22,762 nucleotides of DNA from assembly GCA_038087015.1 (NCBI GenBank), contig JASBNA010000149.1, positions 1 to 22,762 on the forward strand, in the 5' to 3' direction. Source of the stretch: Cerrena zonata (taxonomy: Eukaryota; Basidiomycota; Agaricomycetes; Polyporales; Cerrenaceae). Position 1 is the stretch's first letter. The number at the start of each line of letters is the position of its first letter. The position numbers were made by a program, and so were the translations under genes. Below the pieces are notes generated by a model. That model saw only the letters and a program-made list of their open reading frames with translations, was not told the origin of the DNA and did not search any database. Of the stretch, positions 1 through 9,388 are shown one piece after another.

Positions 1-1695
1 TTCAATCAAATGAATGGTTTTACAAATCTTCTCTTGGATGGTCAAAAAATCTTCGGTAATGAATTTTTCGCCATCTTCAATTCGAATAGTTTTGGTAATA
101 CCCAAGTTCTTGGAAGTATTCAAGTTTGTATCGGTATCTTTTATTAAAACCAAAAGATACTTGAAAATTCCATCAATTTCCTCAATAGTGGTTAAATATT
201 CCGGCTCGGAATCTCCGTATATACTGGAATTACTCAAAACTTTATTCACGATTTCTAAGGAAATTTGTTTTTGGTACTGCTTATGAGATAGCTTTTGGTA
301 AAATTCGTGGAATAATGTAAGTTTCAATAAATTTTTTATTGATGAAAAGTGCTGAATTGGTGCGATTAGTAACAGTAACCATAAGGTCTCATCAACTCCC
401 TCGGATGGGCCGTGATGACCATTTTCATCTTGTGACGATTTTTGAGAAGCTTGATTAATTTTACTCAAATTTTCAGTGACGAATTTATATATAACGTCTA
501 AATTTTCATAATTCTCTGGATCATAAGTTAACGACAATTTGATAAAAGATTGCAACATTGAAGAATGTTCCTCAGCGGACATTTCAGGATCAGATGAATA
601 TAACAAGATATAAAAATCCCAAAATTTATGGAATAAGTCTTTAACTGAAATAGCATCTCTTTTGCGATCAACTGATTCTTCCAACTTTAAGTTATCAGTT
701 GTTGCAACTAAGTCATTTTCAAACTTATGATAAGTAATAAAACGTTCAATTAAAGTTGACACTAATTCTGATTTTCTTAATAATGGATGCAAATTGAGAA
801 AGACATCATTTAACAAAGGTTGCAAAGTTTGAAAATGGAAATTATCTGGGAATATTTGAATCAAAACATCGATTAAATAACTTTGAGCCAAATGGTCTCT
901 ACATTGAATAATTTGTTCGGTTATAATTGGAAAAATGCGATCTTTATAATACTGTTCACTTGAGTACTTTTCACCGCCATCATAATCATCGATTATTTGG
1001 GATAATCTCACTAAATTCGAGCCAACCAAAATTTTCAATTCTTTTCTTTCTCTGTATCTTAATTCACGTTCTGATGAATGACCTTGGTGTTGTAGTCTAA
1101 CCCATAATTTATTCATTTCAATAAAATTGGAAATCAAAAATTCAACGGTTTCATTGAAGTCAACTTCATTCGATAAAGGTAAAAGATCCTTGATCCTTTG
1201 TGATAAATAGTATCTTAAAAACAATCCCCTAATTGGATGTTGAACACCACGGCACATTTCAATCATATCTTTCATGATTTCTTTTGTTGGTGCGTCATTC
1301 GTTGACATATAAGTTGTTCCGATCACAATCATCATATACAAACGAGGAATGATATTTCCACTATACTGAACCAATTCATAAAGATCAGCTAAAAAAGGTG
1401 TTGTATTATTAGCGCCATTATTATTCGCTAATCTCTTCTTCTGTTTGGATTTATGGGATACTAATATTTGAGCCGACAAGTACTCCAATGAATCAAACAC
1501 TGAGATGTACAACTCGTAGTATTGTTTCGGTGATAACTTATTGGTTCTTAATTCATTTAGAAAATTGGAACAATGTTTCAAAGCTTGAAGGAGATTCCCT
1601 TCGCCCAAACATTGTTTCATAAGCGAAGATTGATGATTGATGGTACTTAAACATCCTCGAAGAAGCGAATTCAGCTCTGATTGATTCCCAACCAT
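1..1695 (-). CDS. VPS35: Vps35, retromer cargo-recognition subunit (N-terminal 565 residues; 3' end off window)
   Basis: Vps35 is the large alpha-solenoid subunit of retromer. It binds Vps26 and Vps29 on endosomes and returns cargo such as the Vps10 sorting receptor to the Golgi. The frame starts at ATG 1693-1695 and stays open to base 1, so the C-terminal part that binds Vps29 lies outside the window. The N-terminus is collinear with yeast Vps35, with an early helix holding SPKQYYELYISVFDSLEYL. The hallmark PRLYMM motif is at residues 117-122; in this family it is needed for Vps26 binding. The conserved segment VQHPIRGLFLRYYLSQ follows. Only two CTG codons occur in 565 (residue 8 and one near base 374). 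The next gene upstream on the same strand is the CNT transporter, 384 bp away. The family assignment is secure. Confidence 0.95.
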   Translation of the reverse strand, partial: MVGNQSELNSLLRGCLSTINHQSSLMKQCLGEGNLLQALKHCSNFLNELRTNKLSPKQYYELYISVFDSLEYLSAQILVSHKSKQKKRLANNNGANNTTPFLADLYELVQYSGNIIPRLYMMIVIGTTYMSTNDAPTKEIMKDMIEMCRGVQHPIRGLFLRYYLSQRIKDLLPLSNEVDFNETVEFLISNFIEMNKLWVRLQHQGHSSERELRYRERKELKILVGSNLVRLSQIIDDYDGGEKYSSEQYYKDRIFPIITEQIIQCRDHLAQSYLIDVLIQIFPDNFHFQTLQPLLNDVFLNLHPLLRKSELVSTLIERFITYHKFENDLVATTDNLKLEESVDRKRDAISVKDLFHKFWDFYILLYSSDPEMSAEEHSSMLQSFIKLSLTYDPENYENLDVIYKFVTENLSKINQASQKSSQDENGHHGPSEGVDETLWLLLLIAPIQHFSSIKNLLKLTLFHEFYQKLSHKQYQKQISLEIVNKVLSNSSIYGDSEPEYLTTIEEIDGIFKYLLVLIKDTDTNLNTSKNLGITKTIRIEDGEKFITEDFLTIQEKICKTIHLIE

Positions 1696-2079
1696 TTCTC
1701 TTTACTTATAAGTATTCACAATTGACCAGGCTAAAGAGTGTTGAATTCGTTGAACTTTTCCCGCTCTCCCTTATCGAATCTCGAGATCAGCTTCCAATAA
1801 ACTTTTTCTCTAATTTTTATTTGGCGTTGTACGGGTTTTTTCCTTGTTGCAAAAAGAATAATATCTACAATTTGTTAAACTGAATAACGTTATCATTAGT
1901 TATACATGAAATTATTGTCATTAAAAGAAGGAGAAAGTATTAGAGTTTTAACTAGTCATTAGAAAAAAAAGGAAAAACAATGAAAGAATTTAAAAATAAC
2001 ACTATAAAATCATTTACACGAGATGAACAATTTATGATAAAGGATATAAAATAGAAGGAAACAATAAAAAACAAACGTA
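1696..2079. other. Intergenic: VPS35 promoter and CNT transporter 3' region
   Basis: These 384 bp lie between two minus-strand genes, so they hold the 3' untranslated region of the CNT transporter (right part) and the VPS35 promoter (left part). The DNA is AT-rich, with an A8 run near 1962-1969 and T-rich stretches on the transcribed strand after the CNT stop that could guide 3' end formation. I see no tRNA, no convincing ORF and no repeat. No TATA box stands out at a useful distance from the VPS35 start. Confidence 0.6.
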
Positions 2080-3882
2080 TTAAAAGGCACCAGAGTCATG
2101 CATAACCATACCAGCAATTGCGGCTGAGGTTAAGGTGGAAATACCACCACATATCAAGGCAGACATGATGTTTTCAGCGATGTCTTTAGATCTTTTATTG
2201 TTCAGAAGAGTATTAAGAACCCCGATGGTGATACCCATACTACCAAGATTAGCAAAACCACAAACCGAGTAAGTAGCGATTAAGATACCTCTTTTTGACA
2301 TTTCTTTGTAAGGGGATTCATTCATAAGTAAATTATAAGCGACATATTCATTTTGGATAACTTTATAAGCAATTAACTTTGAAACCAATAAAATTTCATT
2401 TCTTGGAACCCCTAAGAGGAAAGAAACTGGGTAAAGAATATAAGAAAGGATCAATTCTAAAGTAAGTTCACCAATGTTCCAAAATTTACCAAACCAAGTT
2501 AAAAGACCATTAATTAAAGCAACCAAACCAATAATACACATACATTGAATCATCATAGTACCTGCAGTTCTTAAACCAAGATTAGCACCATTTGAAAAAG
2601 CTTGCAAGACATTTGTAGGTTTATCCTTATCTTCAACTTCGGGTTTTGGAATTTCTGCTGATCCACTGGTTAAGCATTCTTCAGTTTCAGGGTATCTTAA
2701 TTTTGAAATTGCAATAGCAGCAGGAATAGACATAACACATGAACTAACCAAAGCTTGAGCATTCAATCCCAAACCAATGTAACCAACCAAAACTGCTCCC
2801 GAAATAGTAGCAAACCCAGAAGTCATAATTTGATGAAGTTCAGCTTTTGTTAAATAAGGAATTAAATCTTTAATCAAGATGGCACTTTCACCAATACCAA
2901 GGAAAGGAGAAGCACTAGCAGTGATGGCTTCAGCCCCTGAAATTCTAAGACTCCAAAAGAAGATTGCAGAGAATTTCTTAATGAACCAAACTAAAACACC
3001 GTAATAACTTAAAATATGAATAAATGCAACGAAAAATGCAACTGAAGGTAAAACAGTAAAGAAAAACATTGATAAATGGGCAACTGAAGCATTAGTAAGG
3101 AAAGCAACACCATCTTTTGAAAAACCTAATAATTCTCTAGCTAAAGTAGAAATGAAATTGAAAACATCATAACCACATTTAGTTCTCAATACAAATAATG
3201 CTATAATGAATTGCATTAACATACCTCCAATTACACTATTCCATTGAATTTTAGATCTATGTTTAGAAGTGGCCCATAATCCAAAAATGGCAACAACAAG
3301 ACCAAAGAATGAAATAGCACGATCTTCTCTTTTAGAATAAGCAACTTCACTGGGGACAAAAGTACCCAATAATATAACTGCAATACAGATTATAGCACCA
3401 ACAATTAAACGATGTCCTCTTCTAACTAACACCTTGGTATAAATGAAATTAGTTGCTGAAGTCCATACAAAACTGATTTGGTGGAAAATCCAGTATAAAA
3501 TACGACAATGAAATGAAATTAATCTAACCATAAGCATACCCCATAAAACAGTTGGAATTAACCATTGGTGTCTATGTTTATCTTGAATAATAATTGATAA
3601 CCACCAAGCAGTGAAAAAACAGCCAATAAATATATGGACAGCTAATCTATGATATGGAAATTTCAATTTCAATCTCTGTATCCATGATAATTTGGTCGAG
3701 CTATCACTTTCTGAAACTTCTTCAGAAACATATTTTTCTAAACCGACACAACCATCTTTTTCAGTTTTTGGGTCCTTCTTTCCCGATTCTTGTTTGCTTT
3801 GAGATGAAGAATCTCCATTAGCTTCAAGATCTTGCTCGATCACACTCTTATTGGAGTATATAGAAGTTACTGGGTGAGACAT
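2080..3882 (-). CDS. CNT: Concentrative nucleoside transporter (CNT family), 600 aa
   Basis: This is a plasma-membrane symporter of the CNT family (the NupC/SLC28 type), expected to import nucleosides with a cation. S. cerevisiae lacks the family, whereas Candida albicans has a characterised CNT. The first 70 or so residues are hydrophilic and rich in Ser, Asp and Lys. Hydrophobic segments typical of a polytopic carrier follow. GIGES at residues 329-333 lies in the re-entrant hairpin region that contacts substrate. AYKVIQNEYVAY at about 505-516 matches the CNT signature (G/A)xKx3NEFVA(Y/M/F). CGFANLGSMGI is at 541-551. The frame is open for 8 codons further upstream but only to a TTG, so I take the ATG at 3880-3882, which has A at -3. 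The single CTG codon (residue 560) falls where, by my alignment from memory, E. coli NupC has Ala, so Ser would fit. Nucleoside specificity and the coupling ion cannot be read from the sequence. Confidence 0.92.
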   Translation of the reverse strand: MSHPVTSIYSNKSVIEQDLEANGDSSSQSKQESGKKDPKTEKDGCVGLEKYVSEEVSESDSSTKLSWIQRLKLKFPYHRLAVHIFIGCFFTAWWLSIIIQDKHRHQWLIPTVLWGMLMVRLISFHCRILYWIFHQISFVWTSATNFIYTKVLVRRGHRLIVGAIICIAVILLGTFVPSEVAYSKREDRAISFFGLVVAIFGLWATSKHRSKIQWNSVIGGMLMQFIIALFVLRTKCGYDVFNFISTLARELLGFSKDGVAFLTNASVAHLSMFFFTVLPSVAFFVAFIHILSYYGVLVWFIKKFSAIFFWSLRISGAEAITASASPFLGIGESAILIKDLIPYLTKAELHQIMTSGFATISGAVLVGYIGLGLNAQALVSSCVMSIPAAIAISKLRYPETEECLTSGSAEIPKPEVEDKDKPTNVLQAFSNGANLGLRTAGTMMIQCMCIIGLVALINGLLTWFGKFWNIGELTLELILSYILYPVSFLLGVPRNEILLVSKLIAYKVIQNEYVAYNLLMNESPYKEMSKRGILIATYSVCGFANLGSMGITIGVLNTLLNNKRSKDIAENIMSALICGGISTLTSAAIAGMVMHDSGAF

Positions 3883-3963
3883 TGTCGTTTCGCTGAAGTA
3901 CTCCAAAGGTTGCTTCTGATGATCCAGGCAAGGATTAAAAAGGGACGATGACCGATTAGCTGA

Positions 3964-3978
3964 TTATCTGTTCGACAT
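3964..3978 (-). other. Possible four-codon upstream ORF in the CNT leader
   Basis: An ATG on the minus strand at 3976-3978 opens a reading frame of Met-Ser-Asn-Arg and then TAA, ending 81 bp before the transporter start. It would lie in the 5' leader if transcription begins near or upstream of the CT-rich tract. The base at -3 is T, a weak start context, so leaky scanning is likely. Translation and regulation are unproven. Confidence 0.3.
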
Positions 3979-4051
3979 GGAGGAAAGAGAGAAAAGAAGA
4001 AAGAGAAGGAGGAGAAAGAAAGAGAAGAGAAGAAGGGAAAAAGAAAGAAAA
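3979..4051. repeat. 73-nt uninterrupted homopurine/homopyrimidine tract
   Basis: Every base from 3979 to 4051 on the plus strand is A or G, so the strand of the transporter mRNA carries an unbroken C/T tract. It starts 97 bp upstream of the chosen transporter ATG. It is an irregular mixture of GA, GAA and GGA units. CT-rich tracts are common near yeast transcription starts, but this one is unusually long and unbroken. Confidence 0.85.
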
Positions 4052-4091
4052 CAATATCTACAAGAATAACCCCAAGGTGAATTTGATTTTA

Positions 4092-4098
4092 TTATATA
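4092..4098 (-). promoter_or_regulatory. Candidate TATA element for the CNT transporter
   Basis: The minus strand reads TATATAA here, about 210 bp upstream of the transporter ATG and just upstream of the CT-rich tract where transcription might start. The placement fits a yeast TATA box with an initiation zone 40-120 bp downstream. It is a motif match in AT-rich DNA only. Confidence 0.4.
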
Positions 4099-4309
4099 TC
4101 AAGTTAATCCCATTCCAATTCGCCTTGTAAGGAGATGACTTCCCGCAAAGTAACAAAGCTAATAAATTTTTTTTATTGTGTGAGAGATGAGATAACGGTT
4201 TTCTGCCTTAGAAAATTGGAAACTCCTACACTAATTTCTTGAAAAAGAAAAGCATACCGAAAGCCCATACGGCATCACACGAGAACAAAAGGGCACTTAT
4301 CTACTGGAC

Positions 4310-4326
4310 CTTAAAGTCCCTTTAAG
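4310..4326. repeat. Perfect 7-bp inverted repeat with a 3-nt spacer
   Basis: CTTAAAG at 4310-4316 is followed by TCC and then its exact reverse complement CTTTAAG at 4320-4326. It lies about 150 bp past the ATG2 stop and about 430 bp upstream of the transporter start. It could be a dyad operator or an RNA hairpin in the ATG2 3' region. No function is established. Confidence 0.5.
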
Positions 4327-4475
4327 ATTTAGGAGATCACAATAGTTGACTTCTGTTGTGCGTGGAATGTAGTGAAGCACAAGTAAGACGGGATACAACC
4401 TTACGATTATTTATTTACGACGATGGTATTATTAGCTAACTGTGTATTTGAAAATGCAGAAAGAATAGGCTATTG

Positions 4476-7400
4476 TTATTCGTTTTGTTTCTCCAGTTTG
4501 TACTTGTCTTTTGTTTCTATTATGTGCCTGGAATCAATGTCGTTACTTAGACCCATCATTGCTCTCAGTAATGCTTCGGTAGTGCCTATTAGGGGCCTGA
4601 TCAAAATAACCGGAGATGATTTGAAAACTGACACTAGCGAATCTTGAATGGTTTCTGCGTCTTCTATTTCCCTACGTAAATGGCTTAATGATTTCTTTGT
4701 ACTCTTTAGATTCTTCCCAATCAGTTTATATGCCGATTTGATCCCTTCTTGGGTGTTTTCTGGCTGGTTGGAGTATAGACTGATGAGCTTAGCTTGGTCT
4801 TCTTCGCTAAGTTCGATTGCTTCAGTGTAATCTTCCTCGTCTTCGTCCACTTCGTAATCTTCTTCCGCATCAAAATCATCTTCTTTGAAATTCTCTCCAG
4901 TATACTCATCGGTGAGATCGTCGAATTCTTCGTATTCGGCGGAAGAATCTGGGTTACTTTTGTTTCTAAGGATACCCTTCTTTTTGGGTCCATCTCTTTT
5001 ATTCAACATTAGTCCCGATGACAGGTTCAATATCTGTTCATCTATATCGTGAGTTTCATCTAATTCAATGTAAGAATAAAGCTTTTTGCTTCCATATTGA
5101 TCATCTTGCACTCCCACTCTTTTGTTTAGTAACAGTGATGATGCCATTAAGTTAGGCTGTTCGTGGCCTTTTTCCCGATTCCTGTTGAATGCTTGGCCCT
5201 CGAACTCATCATCGTTTGATCTTCTTCTGAACTCGTGATTCTTTCTCTTTCTGTGTCTTTTCTTCTGTACATTCGAAGGTAGTCTTGCAGAAGCTCCTTC
5301 GCCGCCCAAAAATTCCTCCGACTGTTCCAAAATTATTTGAGTTCCTGATGCTAACTTGACCCCTAACTTTAAAAGCTCATATCCAGTAGTTTTAGCAAAT
5401 GAACTTGTTCCTTTTTGTAGACTTCTCATCAATCTACCATCCTTCTTATATTCTTGGATAGGAATTGCAACTAAACTTTTCACCCCTCCTCCAATATTCA
5501 CAATCGATCTAATTGGCGATAATCCAGATAAAATACCAGCCAATTGAGTCTGTTGAATACTTGGAGTCCAAACATCTTTTAAGGCGTTCCCTAATTTTGG
5601 GATACCTAAGACTCCATGTATAGTGGCTTTGGGCAATTTAATAGTTGACCCATCAAGTATAAAAATATTCATGAACTCAGCATGATTGCCTGATCTTATA
5701 CCAGAATAATCGAATTTCTTGGGTTTGTAGTCTAGCTTGAGCTTAATTGGACTTATTTGAAATTTTTTGATGTATATTATATCATCAATTGGTAGCAGAA
5801 ACCTATTATCTTTGAATTGCGTAAATCTAGATATGAAATCAAGTGTATCCTGATCTATGTGAAGCCTCAAGGGAAGAACAGATACGTTCATCATCGCTTC
5901 TGTTCCACATAGCTTTATATCTGGTCTAACATTGATCAATGAAAACTTTAACATACTCGTCCCCACTTCTCGTTCACCCAAACTATTCATATATGTGATA
6001 AACTTATTCCAAGTAGAGGTAGGAACATTATCAATGATATCAAGGTTATCAAGCTTGAAATCTACACTATTAACAACCTCATATTGTGCATCACTGTCTT
6101 TAAGTTGTTCAATTCTAGGGTCACGGGTTGACAAAACCGTTACATTGACCTCGATATTCTTCAAGTCAATCATTACCTTATGATATTTGGACCGGCGTAA
6201 TTTTAGATTCTTGTAACTTTTGCCAATGTCAATGTTGTGAACAACTTGAGTATCCTTTTCTATGTTGTTGTCACTTTTGCTGATTTCTTCATCGTTTTGG
6301 ACTTCACTGTTGATAGCTGTTGCCAAATCAGATGGATCAGATCCTTTTGGTAATGACAAATGAACTGATGCAAATAAGGTCTCACCTATATCTTGATAGT
6401 CATTATCGAAGCCATCCTCATTTTCGCTTTCTTTATCTAATTTGTTATGGTTCTCCTCTTCTTCACTAACGTCAGCGAATTGGACAACTGATTTTTTACT
6501 TTCACTACCTGATTTCTTTTGCTTCTGGGACTTCAATGACTCTAATTCCTTTTCCTTTAATTCACGACGTTCTCTTGAAAGTCTTTTCTTTCTCTCGAGT
6601 TCTCGTCTGGCACGATCTTCAACCCTTTTAACTGCACCTTTGATGGCTTTCCTTGTTTGTTTCCAGTCGTATCCATCGTAGAGAAGAATCTTCGTTTTGG
6701 ATAAGTTGACATTCAACTTCACAGGATAAACCTTTATTTCGTTATTATCAACATTATTCGAAAAGTGATCTTCATCAAAGGAAAAGCCAGACTCATCGGC
6801 TGTGTTGCCTTTATTTTCAGAACGTGAGCTACTATCGGATGAAATGCTTAATTTACTAATGTCTTTGTCAATGTCATTGTAGTATTCATCGATCACATTC
6901 AACTGGGATTCTTTTCTGGATTCTGATAATGAGTCATTGTCTAATTTGAGTGAGTTAGATAAAGACGACTCGTGGGATTTATATTTGAACTCATCTTCAA
7001 TGTCATTCAACAAATTACATGGTTCCAGAACGTTAATTCTAAACTTCTCATCATCATTGAGCACAACCGGTGTCCTCAAATCATTCACAATTTGTATTAA
7101 TACATGAGCTGAATCAGCACATAGGTCTAATTGATGGTCATCCGAATTAACTTTTAAATCTAATAGCGACAAATTACCTGGAATTTTAAATTTTTCATTT
7201 CTTTTCTTGATACTTTCAATATCAGTGTTAATAGTAATCCCAACATGTGTACAATTGATAAAACCAATGGAATGAAAGCCGCTAGAATTTAACCATGCAA
7301 CTGGAGAAATATAGGCAATGTTACTTGACAAATTTGTGGGTGGTGCAGCCTTCATATTTCTCATATCATCAACTAGTAATAGGTTGCAGTCTCTAAGTGA

Positions 7401-7919
7401 ACTTTTCACGTATAGCTGGACTGTACCAACTGTCAAATCAAGATTTCCTTTCCCAACAACGACTAATAGTTTACTAGGCAATCTTCCCGGGTTGAGTCCC
7501 AAAACACAATCTAAGGTTGTGAAGTGAACTTCTAAGCGGTCTGAAGTATTCGCAGCCATTGGTGCGCTTTTTTGGACTTTTTCCACTATTGCATCTGGAG
7601 AGTGATCTTGGTTCAACTCCTTTTCGAATAATTGAAGCCAATGCGTATAGTATTCTATAGCAAAATTCTTTAAAATGATATCAATCGCTTTCATTTTTTC
7701 ACTCCGATTGACTTGAATGAGTATCAATGGAAGCTTTATCGATGACGCTGGCGTTTTTTGGTACTCATAGATAAAATGGTCTTTCTTTGAGCCATTTTCG
7801 AAAGATCTGTAAGCTTCTAAAGATAAAATGAAGCCATGTATATCATTATTGAGCTTATGGAAAACAATCTGATTCGAGTTGAAAATTAAATCACCAAATT
7901 TAGGAACACTTGAGTGATT
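4476..7919 (-). CDS. ATG2: ATG2 part 4: central to C-terminal region including the CAD segment
   Basis: This is the largest Atg2 part, about 1,147 codons, ending at TAA 4476-4478. It opens after a TAA at 7920-7922 with no ATG start. It contains a long charged linker at about 6280-6990, then the conserved Atg2 C-terminal segment: DNVPTSTWNKFITYM (about 6000-6050), GTEAMMNVSVLPLRLHIDQD, and LSGLSPIRSIVNIGGGVKSL through GTSSFAKTTGYELLKLG (about 5370-5540). A disordered basic then acidic stretch follows (about 4820-5290), and the conserved C-terminal PVILIRPLIGTTEALLRAMM closes the protein. The intact C-terminus argues against long-standing decay of the gene. Confidence 0.88.
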   Translation of the reverse strand, partial: NHSSVPKFGDLIFNSNQIVFHKLNNDIHGFILSLEAYRSFENGSKKDHFIYEYQKTPASSIKLPLILIQVNRSEKMKAIDIILKNFAIEYYTHWLQLFEKELNQDHSPDAIVEKVQKSAPMAANTSDRLEVHFTTLDCVLGLNPGRLPSKLLVVVGKGNLDLTVGTVQLYVKSSLRDCNLLLVDDMRNMKAAPPTNLSSNIAYISPVAWLNSSGFHSIGFINCTHVGITINTDIESIKKRNEKFKIPGNLSLLDLKVNSDDHQLDLCADSAHVLIQIVNDLRTPVVLNDDEKFRINVLEPCNLLNDIEDEFKYKSHESSLSNSLKLDNDSLSESRKESQLNVIDEYYNDIDKDISKLSISSDSSSRSENKGNTADESGFSFDEDHFSNNVDNNEIKVYPVKLNVNLSKTKILLYDGYDWKQTRKAIKGAVKRVEDRARRELERKKRLSRERRELKEKELESLKSQKQKKSGSESKKSVVQFADVSEEEENHNKLDKESENEDGFDNDYQDIGETLFASVHLSLPKGSDPSDLATAINSEVQNDEEISKSDNNIEKDTQVVHNIDIGKSYKNLKLRRSKYHKVMIDLKNIEVNVTVLSTRDPRIEQLKDSDAQYEVVNSVDFKLDNLDIIDNVPTSTWNKFITYMNSLGEREVGTSMLKFSLINVRPDIKLCGTEAMMNVSVLPLRLHIDQDTLDFISRFTQFKDNRFLLPIDDIIYIKKFQISPIKLKLDYKPKKFDYSGIRSGNHAEFMNIFILDGSTIKLPKATIHGVLGIPKLGNALKDVWTPSIQQTQLAGILSGLSPIRSIVNIGGGVKSLVAIPIQEYKKDGRLMRSLQKGTSSFAKTTGYELLKLGVKLASGTQIILEQSEEFLGGEGASARLPSNVQKKRHRKRKNHEFRRRSNDDEFEGQAFNRNREKGHEQPNLMASSLLLNKRVGVQDDQYGSKKLYSYIELDETHDIDEQILNLSSGLMLNKRDGPKKKGILRNKSNPDSSAEYEEFDDLTDEYTGENFKEDDFDAEEDYEVDEDEEDYTEAIELSEEDQAKLISLYSNQPENTQEGIKSAYKLIGKNLKSTKKSLSHLRREIEDAETIQDSLVSVFKSSPVILIRPLIGTTEALLRAMMGLSNDIDSRHIIETKDKYKLEKQNE

Positions 7920-9388
7920 TTAAATTCAATAGATTTGATAAGTATTCTCGGAGTAGGAGAAGCAGATCTGTTGGGGTTTAATAACATTGAGTTATTTGCG
8001 AAGTTACCAACCGGTCTTCTTGATCTTCTTTGTTTGAAGTAAATTGAATTCTGTAGCAAGGCAGAAGATCCAGATGAATGTGAGTCTGCATCTAGATTCT
8101 GTTTATCTGTTAGAACTGATTTTTCGAGGGCATTTATCTGATGTGAAAGGTACCTTAAGTCATCAATTAATCCCGAAATTCCTTTAATTAATCTTTTAAG
8201 TTCAAAGAAAGTGATGGAACCTTTTATTTTATCAATAATAAAACTAGAAGAAGCACTCATTCCAAACTCTCTTGGTATTGTTGAGCTATTCCTATATGAA
8301 AAGGACTTGAAATCTTGGGCCAGGGTAATTAATTGGACATTCGAAAGGGTCAAGAGTGAAGATTCATTGGAATTATCAATTATGCTAATCAAAATTTTTT
8401 GAATGCTCATATTATTATTCAAAAGGTTTAATGAGACTGGGAATATTATACCTTTTAAACTTAGAGATTCAGATAATTTGAGGGAAATGGATGTAGATGA
8501 ACTTTGGAGGATGAACTGAAGAGCCTCAAGGTTCTTGAGTTGTTCTGAATTTTTATTCTTTCTCATTCCGGTTGTTTCTCTTAAAGTATTCATCGCTGTT
8601 TTCATAGCATTATAAGAACTGTATGTGGTTGACAATCCTATTATGAAATTGATCAAAAGTAATAGGCTTGGTGAGTCAAGGTCTATTAAGGCTTGTTTTG
8701 AAAATAGTGTGGTTATTTCAGTTCTAGTAAAGTCTTGCTCTACTTTCTTAAAGAGCTCGAATCTCACGTCTGCCTTTGAAGTATTTGCCGGAGGTTGAGG
8801 ACTAGAATTGGTTTCATCGGGAGTTGGGGAGTTATTGGGTGTTGCCTTTGTCGATTCAAATTTAAAGACATCTTTTGCCACAGAATCTGTTATTTTAATT
8901 ATTTTAAATTCTTCGATCCCCCCATAGATCAAAATGTCATTCTTTTGTTTGATGTTAATATTATGCATGTTGAAAAGGAGATTGTTTTTTTGAGAAGCAA
9001 ACTCACCTGTAGGTCTCAAAGATGAAGTCACACTAAGGATGAAATTGTTGATATGAAGTCTATTAAAGAAAAGATCAGCTGATTCGTTTTCTTCACCGAT
9101 GAGGTCTTCGTCATCATAAGTTAACTCATCATCATCAGCATACTGAGGAAATCTTAAGCTTGATTTAGACTTACGGTTTGTAATATTTTGTTTTCTAAGT
9201 TGGTGTATTTTAACTTTCAATGCTCTAGAGACACTGGTGAAAACTGAAGAAATTGTAGGTGTGAGTGGAACATTTGAGATTTTAACATTATTTATATCTA
9301 TTGATAGGTTTGAAATGGGAGAAAGTCCTTCGAATTCAACGTATATGCTATCAATGTGAAAAAGAACTGGAAAATCTTCGGTTTTTTT
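7886..9388 (-). CDS. ATG2: ATG2 part 3: central region
   Basis: This frame opens straight after a TGA that overlaps the A8 run and reads TEDFPVLFHIDSIYVEFEGL, which is typical of the Atg2 repeating-groove beta segments, then continues for about 500 codons. It has no plausible ATG start. It ends at TAA 7886-7888, where the last 10-15 residues are probably out of frame, because the neighbouring frame reads SVPKFGDLIFNSNQIVFHKL and continues without a break into part 4. Confidence 0.82.
   Translation of the reverse strand, partial: KKTEDFPVLFHIDSIYVEFEGLSPISNLSIDINNVKISNVPLTPTISSVFTSVSRALKVKIHQLRKQNITNRKSKSSLRFPQYADDDELTYDDEDLIGEENESADLFFNRLHINNFILSVTSSLRPTGEFASQKNNLLFNMHNINIKQKNDILIYGGIEEFKIIKITDSVAKDVFKFESTKATPNNSPTPDETNSSPQPPANTSKADVRFELFKKVEQDFTRTEITTLFSKQALIDLDSPSLLLLINFIIGLSTTYSSYNAMKTAMNTLRETTGMRKNKNSEQLKNLEALQFILQSSSTSISLKLSESLSLKGIIFPVSLNLLNNNMSIQKILISIIDNSNESSLLTLSNVQLITLAQDFKSFSYRNSSTIPREFGMSASSSFIIDKIKGSITFFELKRLIKGISGLIDDLRYLSHQINALEKSVLTDKQNLDADSHSSGSSALLQNSIYFKQRRSRRPVGNFANNSMLLNPNRSASPTPRILIKSIEFKITQVFLNLVI

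Larger units (their letters stand above)
3883..4475. other. Intergenic: CNT transporter promoter and ATG2 3' region
   Basis: These 593 bp separate two minus-strand genes. The part near 4476 is the ATG2 3' region and the rest is the promoter and leader of the nucleoside transporter. It contains a 73-nt homopurine tract (3979-4051), a possible TATA box (4092-4098), a four-codon upstream ORF (3964-3978), a perfect 7-bp inverted repeat (4310-4326) and a GATAAG site on the minus strand (4296-4301). No tRNA B-box or other RNA gene was seen. Confidence 0.65.

Noticed and set aside
14..286. Plus-strand open frame of 90 codons at the left edge
   Set aside because: It is antisense to the well-supported VPS35 coding sequence and has no recognisable features.
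3883..3906. Eight extra in-frame codons upstream of the CNT transporter ATG
   Set aside because: The extension begins at TTG, not ATG. The ATG at 3880-3882 has a good context, and non-AUG initiation is not supported by anything visible.
3883..4475. tRNA or other small RNA gene in the largest intergenic region
   Set aside because: No A-box/B-box pair or cloverleaf was found by eye; the only structure seen is the 7-bp dyad at 4310-4326.
4423..5547. Several plus-strand open frames of 60-83 codons opposite the ATG2 3' part
   Set aside because: They are antisense to conserved Atg2 sequence, biased in composition and unlike any known protein.
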